Shown: positions 1 through 5,059 of the stretch, piece by piece
Numbering within the stretch: position 1 is the stretch's first letter
Layout: every line of letters starts with the position of its first letter
Origin: Desulfacyla sp964522045
GTDB taxonomy: Bacteria; Desulfobacterota; DSM-4660; Desulfatiglandales; Desulfatiglandaceae
Direction: 5' to 3'
Assembly (NCBI GenBank): GCA_964522045.1
Contig: CAZFSF010000113.1
Location: forward strand, 1 to 8,742
DNA: 8,742 nt
Program-made: the position numbers and the translations under genes
The notes under the pieces: model-generated
Told to the model about the DNA's origin: nothing
The model's input: the letters and a program-made list of their open reading frames with translations, nothing else
Database searches by the model: none

Positions 1-84
1 CCACTATGGCCGGTAGCGCATGGCCAATAGAGATAACGCAACAATGAAACTGCGTCCCTATATAGTATCCCACACAGTTTCCTC

Positions 85-112
85 TTGACAAACAGCATTT
101 TGAATATATACT
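85..112 (+). promoter_or_regulatory. Sigma70-like promoter of vapBC
   Basis: A perfect -35 hexamer TTGACA (85-90) is followed by a 16-nt spacer and TATACT (107-112), which matches the TATAAT consensus at five of six positions. It lies about 30 bp before the vapB start at 141, so the leader would be short. The -10 box sits inside a perfect inverted repeat (104-124), which fits repression by the VapBC complex. Seen directly as sequence; promoter activity is inferred. Confidence 0.7.
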
Positions 113-124
113 TTTAGTATATAT
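104..124. promoter_or_regulatory. Inverted-repeat operator, probable VapB(C) binding site
   Basis: ATATATAC (104-111) and GTATATAT (117-124) are perfect inverted 8-mers around the 5-nt centre TTTTA. The repeat covers the -10 box and the likely transcription start of the toxin-antitoxin operon. AbrB-fold VapB antitoxins typically bind such palindromes and repress their own operon, with VapC as co-repressor. The site is seen; its binding partner is inferred from position. The ATG at 123 falls inside this repeat, which argues against its use as the vapB start. Confidence 0.6.
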
Positions 125-140
125 GTACAGGGGGGATAAA

Positions 141-377
141 ATGAAAACGGCAAAATTGTTTAAGAATGGGCAAAGCCAGGCCGTCAGATTGCCAAAGGAA
201 TTTAGAATGACGGGTAGCGAGGTGTATATCAAAAGACAGGGTGAGGCGATCGTTTTATTACCTAAAGAAAGTTCATGGAAATCTCTTTTTGACAGCCTGA
301 ACCATTTTGATAAGGATTTCAAAATCGAGCGAAATCAACCCGGAGAAGATCAGAAGCGCGAGCCAATGTTCCAATGA
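141..377 (+). CDS. vapB: Antitoxin VapB of a type II toxin-antitoxin system
   Basis: This is a 78-residue antitoxin expected to bind and neutralise the VapC RNase encoded next and to repress the operon. Residues 1-45 carry the swapped-hairpin AbrB/SpoVT DNA-binding fold, with the hallmark QSQAVRLPKEFRM (residues 11-23) followed by EVYIKRQGEAIVL. The C-terminal third (SLFDSLNHFDKDF, then QPG and KREPMF) resembles the toxin-binding tail of Shigella/Salmonella-type VapB. The ATG at 141 is chosen because AGGGGGG (129-135) precedes it by 5 nt. The in-frame ATG at 123 lies in the operator and has no ribosome site. The stop codon overlaps the vapC start (ATGA at 374-377), so translation is probably coupled. 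The length is normal for the family. Confidence 0.9.
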   Translation: MKTAKLFKNGQSQAVRLPKEFRMTGSEVYIKRQGEAIVLLPKESSWKSLFDSLNHFDKDFKIERNQPGEDQKREPMFQ

Positions 378-784
378 AATTCCTACTGGATACAAATATT
401 TGCATATACGTTATAAATGAAAAGCCAGAGCAGGTATTGAGAAAGTTTGAACAATATCCAGTTCATGAATTTGCGGTTTCTTCAATAACACACGCAGAAC
501 TGCAATATGGAGTTGCGAAAAGCAGGCACAAAAATAGAAATCAAGTGGCTCTCGACGAATTCCTGCTACCACTGACCATTCTTCCTTTTCATGGCAAAAG
601 ACTGATGGAATGCTATGGAAAAATAAGGGTATTTCTGGAATCCAAGGGGAAAGCAATCGGTCCTCTTGATACACTGATAGCCACTCATGCCTTAAGTCTG
701 GGTCTAACGATTATTTCAAACAACATCAGGGAGTTTTCCAGAATCCCGAATCTCAAATGTGAAAATTGGATATCCGAACCATAA
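374..784 (+). CDS. vapC: VapC toxin, PIN-domain ribonuclease
   Basis: This 136-residue single PIN domain is expected to act as a Mg2+-dependent endoribonuclease, blocking translation when VapB is degraded (VapC enzymes often cut initiator tRNA or rRNA). Acidic active-site residues are D6 (FLLDTNICIY), E42 (ITHAELQYGVAKS) and D99 (IGPLDTLIATHALSLG). The fourth position is the NN of ISNNIREF (116-117), a usual variant in this subfamily. The length is full and there is no frameshift, so the toxin looks intact. The start overlaps the vapB stop by 4 nt. The native target cannot be read from the sequence. The pair looks more AT-rich by eye than argF or dnaE, which is compatible with horizontal acquisition but not proof of it. 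Confidence 0.92.
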   Translation: MKFLLDTNICIYVINEKPEQVLRKFEQYPVHEFAVSSITHAELQYGVAKSRHKNRNQVALDEFLLPLTILPFHGKRLMECYGKIRVFLESKGKAIGPLDTLIATHALSLGLTIISNNIREFSRIPNLKCENWISEP

Positions 785-801
785 AGACTTGAGCCTTCTC
801 T

Positions 802-918
802 TCAAGGTCAAAGGTCACAAAATGCCCCCATTCCGTCTCCTTCGCCTCCGGAGGATTGCCCGCAATAAGAATTCAGGTGCCTGAATCCCTGTTGCAATTA
901 CGCTACTATTGACCTTGA
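802..918. repeat. Spacer with perfect 10-bp inverted repeat and a 7-bp tandem repeat
   Basis: TCAAGGTCAA (802-811) and TTGACCTTGA (909-918) are a perfect inverted pair about 97 bp apart. The left arm lies in a tandem heptamer AAGGTCA x2 (804-817). Between the arms are a palindrome CCTCCGGAGG and a small stem ATTCAG-GTGC-CTGAAT (871-886). The latter has no T-tract, so it is not a clear terminator. The block fills most of the vapC to YkgJ-gene gap. Whether it is an element, a processed hairpin or coincidence cannot be decided from one copy. Confidence 0.35.
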
Positions 919-949
919 GATGTGGGCGCAAGAAAAAGGAGTTCATTTT

Positions 950-1024
950 ATGTCAACTTTGACATACTCTGAAACATGTGCGGTAATTGCCCGAATGCAA
1001 CGAGCGATATCCTTATGTTCTTAG
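950..1024 (+). CDS. Possible 24-codon leader ORF overlapping the YkgJ-like gene
   Basis: An ATG at 950 has the best ribosome-binding site of the area, AGGAG at 937-941 with 8-nt spacing. It encodes a 24-residue peptide beginning MSTLTYSET and ending at TAG 1022-1024. The ORF runs in a different frame from the downstream YkgJ-like protein and overlaps its start region. It could be a leader peptide that couples translation to a start at 1015, or the true N-terminus of the YkgJ-like protein displaced by a one-base indel. I recognise no homologue of the peptide. Confidence 0.25.
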   Translation: MSTLTYSETCAVIARMQRAISLCS

Positions 1025-1749
1025 ATACGCCACCACCGGATGAAAAGCGGCTGGGCCTGATCGACACCTTCAGCTTCTCATGCCACAACCGGCTATCATG
1101 TTTCAATAGCTGCTGCCGGAATAAGCATCTCCCCCTGACCCCCTACGATATTCTGAGGATAAGAAAGGCCCTGGGGATTCACTCCGATGATTTCCTTGAA
1201 AGATATACCCTTTACCGATTGGACCCCAAATCCGGGTTTCCTATCTTATCTGTAAAGATGGGGGATGAGGAGGGAATATGCCCCTTTGTAGGCCCTGCCG
1301 GTTGCACGATTTATGATGACCGTCCTACAGCCTGCCGCCTCTATCCCCTGGGAAGATCCTCGGGCGTCAGTCGAGGCGGAACAGCGCGGGAAGAATTTTT
1401 CTACCTCTTAGATACCCCTGGATGCGAGGGTGTGAAAGAAAAGAAGGTTCAAAGCGTTGAGGGATGGAGGGATGACCAGGGACTTCCGCCTTATATTGAG
1501 ATGAACGACAAGATGTTAGGGCTCCTGTTTCATCCCAACAGAGACGGCTCACAGCATCTTGACCAGCGTCAACAGCAGAGGGTCATGGTAGCCTGCTATA
1601 ATATCGATCTATTCCGGGAATTTGTCTTTAAAACCGGGTTTAGGGAAAAGTACAATATTGACAGAGAGAGCATCAAAACGGTTATTGAGGATGATACGGA
1701 GCTTTTAATTTTGGCTTTTAGCTATCTTGATCAAACCCTTTTTAGATAG
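976..1749 (+). CDS. YkgJ-family cysteine-cluster protein (putative Zn/Fe-binding)
   Basis: This 257-residue protein belongs to the YkgJ/UPF0153 group, which is predicted to bind zinc or an iron-sulfur centre; the biochemical role is not established. The signature is clear: FSCHNRLSCFNSCC (C36, C42, C46, C47), then TPYDILRIRKALGI, CPFVGPAGC (C102, C110), IYDDRPTACRLYPLGR (C120) and a later C150. The C-terminal half is helical with no catalytic motif I recognise. The start is uncertain. An in-frame TGA at 970-972 bars any earlier start, the ATG at 976 has no Shine-Dalgarno, and ATG 1015 (residue 14) is an alternative that keeps the whole conserved core. A strong ribosome site upstream serves another frame (ATG 950). 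The 3' end overlaps the convergent HD-GYP gene by 8 bp. The family call is firm and the N-terminus weak. Confidence 0.82.
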   Translation: MCGNCPNATSDILMFLDTPPPDEKRLGLIDTFSFSCHNRLSCFNSCCRNKHLPLTPYDILRIRKALGIHSDDFLERYTLYRLDPKSGFPILSVKMGDEEGICPFVGPAGCTIYDDRPTACRLYPLGRSSGVSRGGTAREEFFYLLDTPGCEGVKEKKVQSVEGWRDDQGLPPYIEMNDKMLGLLFHPNRDGSQHLDQRQQQRVMVACYNIDLFREFVFKTGFREKYNIDRESIKTVIEDDTELLILAFSYLDQTLFR

Positions 1750-2566
1750 TGCCCTCTTCTTTGATCTCCTCAATAAAGGCCTCGACAAGCTCAGGAGACA
1801 TTTTCCCGCTAATTTCTCTTAGCATGGCAAAGGCCTCCTCTATTGTTATCCCTCTGTGGTAAGGCCTGTCTGTAGTAACCGCGTCAAAACAGTCGGCCAC
1901 GCTTATGATCCTGGCCCCTAATGGGATTTCATCCCCCTTTAGACCCTCGGGATAGCCTGCCCCATCAAGACTTTCATGATGATAATGAACATAGTCGAGA
2001 ATAGGCCCAAGAAAAGTGAGATCTTTGAGAATATCCACTCCTATTTCGGGATGTTTATGGATCTCCGCAACCATTCCATCACTAAAACGGATATCTTCAT
2101 CGCTGAAAATACGGTCGCTGAATCCGATTTTTCCTATGTCATGGAGCACGCCCCCGACCCGGATCTTTTCTACTTCTTTCTCGGGTAACCCCATCTTTAG
2201 GGCCAGCCTTTCAGAATAAACTGATACTCGGTGGGCATGCCCTTCGGTATATTTATCCCTTGCTCCGAGGGCATGGGCAATGGCGATGACTGTCTGTGTA
2301 GTGTTTTTCTCTAATAATCTGTTCAGATCTCGGAGCTCATCGACTAATTGTTCCAACCGGACCTCCCTTGCCTCTACCCTGACCATCATCATCCCGATGG
2401 CCTCGGCAACCCTTTGAATCATTTCCGAATGGCCGGGCTTGGTAAACTCCATAATGTCGTTTGAATATTTTCCCTTGGCCACATCTTCAATAATATCGAT
2501 CAGCTTAAAGATTTCCTCCTCAGAGGCATTGTACTCGCTTGGCATATTCTCGGATGGTGCAATCAA
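1742..2566 (-). CDS. HD-GYP domain protein, probable c-di-GMP phosphodiesterase
   Basis: This 274-residue soluble protein is expected to hydrolyse cyclic di-GMP. The HD-GYP domain spans about 88-272: GHAHR (H110), HDIGKIG with the HD pair H142-D143, H172 (HKHPEIGVDIL), HH196-197, the GYP motif at 204-206 (DGAGYPEGLKG) and D225 (SVADCFDAVTTDRPY). The metal ligands look complete. Residues 1-85 have no membrane segment; about 50-85 is an amphipathic, HAMP/coiled-coil-like linker (VEAREVRLEQLVDELRDLN). There is no receiver domain, so the input signal is unknown. The start is TTG at 2566, chosen for AGGAG 7 nt upstream; the ATG at residue 8 (2545) has no ribosome site. The gene is transcribed alone, with its own promoter at 2653-2681, and overlaps the YkgJ-like gene tail to tail. 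Confidence 0.9.
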   Translation of the reverse strand: MIAPSENMPSEYNASEEEIFKLIDIIEDVAKGKYSNDIMEFTKPGHSEMIQRVAEAIGMMMVRVEAREVRLEQLVDELRDLNRLLEKNTTQTVIAIAHALGARDKYTEGHAHRVSVYSERLALKMGLPEKEVEKIRVGGVLHDIGKIGFSDRIFSDEDIRFSDGMVAEIHKHPEIGVDILKDLTFLGPILDYVHYHHESLDGAGYPEGLKGDEIPLGARIISVADCFDAVTTDRPYHRGITIEEAFAMLREISGKMSPELVEAFIEEIKEEGTI

Positions 2567-2607
2567 AAAGCGCTCCTGAATCTATCGACTCCAGATATTG
2601 TTAAGTG

Positions 2608-2623
2608 GTTGAGTAGTTGAGTA
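2608..2623. repeat. 8-bp tandem duplication GTTGAGTA x2
   Basis: Two perfect copies of GTTGAGTA (2608-2615 and 2616-2623) lie in the predicted 5' leader of the HD-GYP transcript. They are one of several 7-9 bp tandem repeats in the spacers of this window. No function is evident. Confidence 0.5.
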
Positions 2624-2652
2624 ACGAAATCTGTCCACATTACTTTTTCAGA

Positions 2653-2681
2653 AATATATGTTAATAGGTGGCGTATGTCAA
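2653..2681 (-). promoter_or_regulatory. Near-consensus sigma70 promoter of the HD-GYP gene
   Basis: Read on the minus strand there is TTGACA (2681-2676), a 17-nt spacer, and TATATT (2658-2653). That is a perfect -35, ideal spacing, and five of six -10 positions. It would give a leader of about 80 nt before the TTG start at 2566. This is the cleanest promoter in the window and suggests strong basal expression unless a regulator overlaps it. Activity is inferred. Confidence 0.7.
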
Positions 2682-2722
2682 AATAAACAAAAGGTGCCCC
2701 AACATGAAAAGCAAATAATTAA

Positions 2723-2751
2723 TTGAAATTTATCCTGAATCCGGTTATAGG
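2723..2751 (+). promoter_or_regulatory. Possible argF promoter
   Basis: TTGAAA (2723-2728), a 17-nt spacer and TATAGG (2746-2751) form a moderate sigma70 match. If real, the argF leader would be about 205 nt and would contain the whole hairpin element at 2810-2951. No ARG-box-like operator is apparent. The surrounding DNA is AT-rich, so chance matches are likely. Confidence 0.3.
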
Positions 2752-2781
2752 TAAAATTTAACATCAAATACTGGTCTTAGT

Positions 2782-2799
2782 TTTAGGCACTTTAGGCAC
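2782..2799. repeat. 9-bp tandem duplication TTTAGGCAC x2
   Basis: Two perfect adjacent copies of TTTAGGCAC (2782-2790, 2791-2799) end 10 bp before hairpin element copy 1. No function is evident. Confidence 0.5.
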
Positions 2800-2809
2800 T
2801 TAACATGGA

Positions 2810-2951
2810 GAGACCTTTGAAAAATGGTCAATTTTGGTCAAAATCAAGGCGCATGAGGATTTTAACCACAGGAATATATTGAATATTTCGAGGATTATAA
2901 TCCGAATGCAACATAGAGATTGGGCAAAAGGGGGCGTTTTGCAAAGGTCTC
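2810..2951 (+). repeat. Palindromic (MITE-like) hairpin element, copy 1
   Basis: This 142-bp element is bounded by perfect inverted ends GAGACCTTTG (2810-2819) and CAAAGGTCTC (2942-2951). It is an imperfect palindrome along its whole length. The central stem pairs 2857-2877 with 2883-2903 around the 5-nt loop ATTGA. Its core (about 2845-2922) is nearly the same as 8581-8659 in copy 2 (about 63 of 71 aligned positions), but its outer arms are unrelated to those of copy 2. It encodes no transposase and shows no obvious target duplication. The right end lies 2 nt before the argF Shine-Dalgarno, so any argF transcript starting upstream would carry the hairpin in its leader. A non-autonomous transposable element is the simplest reading; a structured RNA is an alternative. 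Confidence 0.75.
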
Positions 2952-2953
2952 AC

Positions 2954-2958
2954 GGAGG
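2954..2958 (+). promoter_or_regulatory. Shine-Dalgarno that fixes the argF start
   Basis: GGAGG at 2954-2958 is 6 nt before the ATG at 2965. It rules out the longer reading from TTG 2920, whose first codons lie inside the hairpin element. Confidence 0.85.
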
Positions 2959-2964
2959 CACCAA

Positions 2965-3894
2965 ATGGCACGCTCATTCCTGACAGCAAACGATTTGACC
3001 TCAGAGGACCTGTTTGCAATCCTTGAGAGAGCACGAATTTTAAAGGAGGCCATCAAGGAACGAAAAGCCCTCGACGTTCTCCGGAACAGGGTGATAGGCA
3101 TCTTATTTGAAAAACCATCTACCAGGACTCGCACAAGCTTTGAGTCGGCCATCCTGAGACTCGGGGGCACTGCAATCTATCTTGCGCCAGGCGATCTCCA
3201 GATCAAACGGGGGGAACCTATTGAAGATACCGGAAGGATGTTAGGGAGCTATCTCGATGCCGTTGTTGCAAGGGTTTATGCCCATCAAACCGTTGCGGAT
3301 TTTTCTCTTTATTCGGGCATCCCGGTTATCAACGGCCTGAGCGACCTCGAACATCCGACCCAGGCAGTCTGCGATCTGTTTACTATCCTTGAAACCAGAG
3401 GTGCGGTAAGGGGATTAACTCTCGCTTACATCGGCGACGGGAACAACGTGTGCCATTCATTATTACTGATCTGCGCCTTAGCCGGCATGAAAATGAATGT
3501 CGCCTGCCCTGAAGGGTACTCTCCCCGCCCGGATATCCTGAATAAGGCAAATGACATGGCAGAAAGAACAGGCGCCAAAATGTTAGTGCTCGACAACCCC
3601 AAAGAGGCAGCGGAAGGAGCTGATATCCTCTATACCGACGTATGGGTCAGCATGGGAGAAGAAGGGGAGGAAAAGACAAAATTAGACGCCTTTCAAGGGT
3701 ATCAAATCAATGCCGACCTTTTAAGCATAGCGTCAAAAGATGCCCGGGTCATGCATTGTCTCCCTGCCCACAGAGGCCTGGAGATAACAAACGACGTTAT
3801 AGAAGGACCACAATCTATCGTATGGCAGCAGGCTGAAAATAAGATGCATGGGGCCGCCGGCATACTCGATTATTTTCTTTCATTAAAAATTTGA
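2965..3894 (+). CDS. argF: Ornithine carbamoyltransferase
   Basis: This 309-residue cytosolic enzyme of arginine biosynthesis joins carbamoyl phosphate and ornithine to give citrulline. The carbamoyl-phosphate domain has FEKPSTRTRTSFE (STRTR at 52-56), the contact H107-Q108 region and HPTQ (130-133). The ornithine domain has the nucleotide-fold stretch LAYIGDGNNVCHS, then DVWVSMGEE (225-233, the SMG loop that distinguishes ornithine from aspartate or acetylornithine transferases), HCLPAHRG (264-271) and a C-terminal QQAENKMHGAAGIL. Length and motifs are standard and nothing is missing, so the gene should be active. The direction of use could be biosynthetic (argF) or catabolic (arcB); without arcA/arcC neighbours, argF is favoured. 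No other arg gene is in the window. It converges on the MEMO-family gene with only 21 bp between stops. Confidence 0.95.
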   Translation: MARSFLTANDLTSEDLFAILERARILKEAIKERKALDVLRNRVIGILFEKPSTRTRTSFESAILRLGGTAIYLAPGDLQIKRGEPIEDTGRMLGSYLDAVVARVYAHQTVADFSLYSGIPVINGLSDLEHPTQAVCDLFTILETRGAVRGLTLAYIGDGNNVCHSLLLICALAGMKMNVACPEGYSPRPDILNKANDMAERTGAKMLVLDNPKEAAEGADILYTDVWVSMGEEGEEKTKLDAFQGYQINADLLSIASKDARVMHCLPAHRGLEITNDVIEGPQSIVWQQAENKMHGAAGILDYFLSLKI

Positions 3895-3915
3895 AAGATC
3901 TGAACTCACCGCGGA

Positions 3916-4893
3916 TCATTTAGACTCTGCAAAAATCACTGATCCGTAGCCGACAACCCATCGGCCGCGACTCTCCGGGAAATCATCCCCGCTGTTGCGA
4001 TATTGCAAAACCGTTCCCTGTCTGCAGCCCTTAAGCTCTGCAAATCGCATGACCGCGACAACCGGCGCTACCCCGCAGAGGATCTGTCTGGAATAATCCC
4101 AAGTCTTCCCGATCCCGGCATAATCCATGGACCTCACCTTCTCTAAGGTATCCCTGTCCGTCTTAGTAACAAGATCATAATTCGGGTCATGAAGCATGTC
4201 ACTGCTGGCAATGACTAAGATCTTTTTCTTTTTGGAAAGGGTATCAAGCGCTCTAACGAGATCATCGAGTGTCTGGGGATCATGGTCTCCGATAAGCCCG
4301 ATTATCAACTTCGTTTCAGGTAACGCCCTCTGTACGAAAGGGATCTCGTTTTCAGCCGAGTGTTCACCCACATGGGGCCTGTAATCAAAATATATCCGGG
4401 GGCTCTCGGCCGCCAATATCTCTGCAGCCTCTTTGTCAAGGAGGGACTCCCCAAGCGGGGTCTTAATGGCGTCTCCATCCATAAGCGCCATACCCTGGAA
4501 TGCACCGCGGTGACTAAGCCCAAGCACCACAACAACCTCTGGCCGGCCCCGGTTTGCGGCGTTGTCCTTGATGGCACGAAAGGTATATCCGGCCACTTTC
4601 CCGGAATAGATATACCCCGCATGCGGCGCAATGGCGCCCACAATCCTGCCCCGAACCTTATCAACCCGGGCGTTCTCTATGTATCCGTCGACCATTGACT
4701 TAAGCTCTTTGCCATCCCCCGGAAACCATCTTCCGCCCCCGAAGGCCTTCCGCACTACCAGCTCAGACCTCTTAATCATCTTTCCCTCCTCCCCGGCCCG
4801 GGAAAACATGGAAAAACAGGGCACACACAGGCACGCCATCAGAAATACCAGAATAGCACGCTCACCTTTTCGTCTCGAAAAAAACAAATCCAT
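3916..4893 (-). CDS. amrB: MEMO/AmmeMemoRadiSam system protein B family, with predicted signal peptide
   Basis: This 325-residue protein has the MEMO1-like fold, related to class III extradiol dioxygenases; no enzymatic reaction is firmly established. Conserved blocks are APHAGYIYSGKVAGYTF (H91), LGLSHRG (H128), GEHSAENEIPFVQ (178-188), ASSDMLHD (S230-H235) and LCGVAPV (C273). H91, H128 and C273 match the iron/copper-ligand positions known from human MEMO1. The start at ATG 4893 has GGAG 5 nt upstream; a TTG at 4911 is less likely. Residues 1-34 look like an export signal: basic SRRKGER, hydrophobic ILVFLMACLCVPCFSMF, and possible cleavage after SRA (33). A second start at M39 (4779) has a perfect AGGAGG and would give a typical cytosolic MEMO of 287 residues. 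No AMMECR1 or radical-SAM partner gene is in the window. It may be co-transcribed with dnaE upstream. Confidence 0.88.
   Translation of the reverse strand: MDLFFSRRKGERAILVFLMACLCVPCFSMFSRAGEEGKMIKRSELVVRKAFGGGRWFPGDGKELKSMVDGYIENARVDKVRGRIVGAIAPHAGYIYSGKVAGYTFRAIKDNAANRGRPEVVVVLGLSHRGAFQGMALMDGDAIKTPLGESLLDKEAAEILAAESPRIYFDYRPHVGEHSAENEIPFVQRALPETKLIIGLIGDHDPQTLDDLVRALDTLSKKKKILVIASSDMLHDPNYDLVTKTDRDTLEKVRSMDYAGIGKTWDYSRQILCGVAPVVAVMRFAELKGCRQGTVLQYRNSGDDFPESRGRWVVGYGSVIFAESK
4785..4790 (-). promoter_or_regulatory. Internal perfect Shine-Dalgarno in amrB
   Basis: On the minus strand AGGAGG (4790-4785) stands 5 nt before the in-frame ATG at 4779 (residue 39). It is stronger than the site before 4893. 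It lies in codons for Gly-Glu-Glu-Gly, so it may be a by-product of the protein sequence, but it could equally make the real or a second start. Confidence 0.45.
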
Positions 4894-4940
4894 AATGTCT
4901 CCAAAGTTCAAACTTGTCGAAGATCCCGACTGTAGCGGGG

Positions 4941-4968
4941 AAATTCGAAACTGGAAACTTGAAATTAG
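4941..4968. repeat. Heptamer array, four units of consensus AAAYTNG
   Basis: Four contiguous 7-bp units fill 28 bp exactly: AAATTCG, AAACTGG, AAACTTG, AAATTAG. This is the first of three short-period arrays between amrB and dnaE. The units are diverged, so the array is old or evolves by point change as well as slippage. Confidence 0.6.
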
Positions 4969-4988
4969 TGCTGATGAATCCAGATGTA

Positions 4989-5027
4989 GGGGTTCAAAGG
5001 TTCAGGGTTCATAGGTTCAAAGGTACC
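4989..5027. repeat. 7/8-bp tandem array, five units around GGTTCA
   Basis: The units are GGGGTTCA, AAGGTTCA, GGGTTCA, TAGGTTCA and AAGGTACC; one is 7 bp and the others 8 bp. It lies between the first and third arrays in the amrB-dnaE spacer. Function unknown. Confidence 0.65.
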
Positions 5028-5059
5028 AATCGTCACTATTCAATAGTCAATATTCAATT
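5025..5059. repeat. Heptamer array abutting the dnaE stop codon
   Basis: Five units in strict 7-bp phase are ACCAATC, GTCACTA, TTCAATA, GTCAATA and TTCAATT. The last unit touches the dnaE stop (5059-5061 on the plus strand). Transcribed with dnaE, it would lie at the start of the 3' untranslated or intercistronic RNA. No intrinsic terminator with a T-tract is visible in this spacer. Confidence 0.6.

Larger units (their letters stand above)
2567..2964. other. 398-bp divergent spacer between the HD-GYP gene and argF
   Basis: I see no convincing gene here. From left to right it holds the HD-GYP ribosome site and leader, an 8-bp tandem duplication (2608-2623), the HD-GYP promoter (2653-2681, -), a possible argF promoter (2723-2751, +), a 9-bp tandem duplication TTTAGGCAC x2 (2782-2799), hairpin element copy 1 (2810-2951), and the argF ribosome site (2954-2958). 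Open frames reading leftward across 2828-3170 merely shadow the element and argF. Confidence 0.7.

Noticed and set aside
46..81. GAAACTG / CAGTTTC 7-bp inverted repeat upstream of the vapBC promoter
   Set aside because: A perfect 7-mer pair with a 22-bp gap is weak in AT-rich DNA. The closer repeat over the -10 box explains regulation better. No gene end could be supported in 1-84 either.
411..674. Minus-strand open frame inside vapC
   Set aside because: Shadow of the vapC coding frame; no family resemblance and no ribosome site.
2920..2964. N-terminal extension of argF from TTG 2920 (15 more codons)
   Set aside because: These codons lie mostly inside hairpin element copy 1, and GGAGG at 2954-2958 sits correctly for ATG 2965. 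The shorter protein matches the usual ornithine carbamoyltransferase length.
2828..3170. Two minus-strand open frames across the element and the argF start
   Set aside because: They are antisense to argF and the repeat, match no family I recognise, and have no ribosome site worth noting.
3912..3946. CGGATCA / TGATCCG 7-bp inverted repeat at the argF-amrB convergent junction, as a bidirectional terminator
   Set aside because: The arms are 21 bp apart, there is no GC-rich stem next to a T-tract on either strand, and most of it is amrB coding sequence.
4924..4940. CCCG...CGGG stem upstream of amrB as a dnaE terminator or riboswitch
   Set aside because: Only 4-5 bp of stem, no T-tract on the minus strand, and no recognisable riboswitch core.
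4989..5059. CRISPR array
   Set aside because: The units are only 7-8 bp with no spacers between them, so these are simple tandem repeats.
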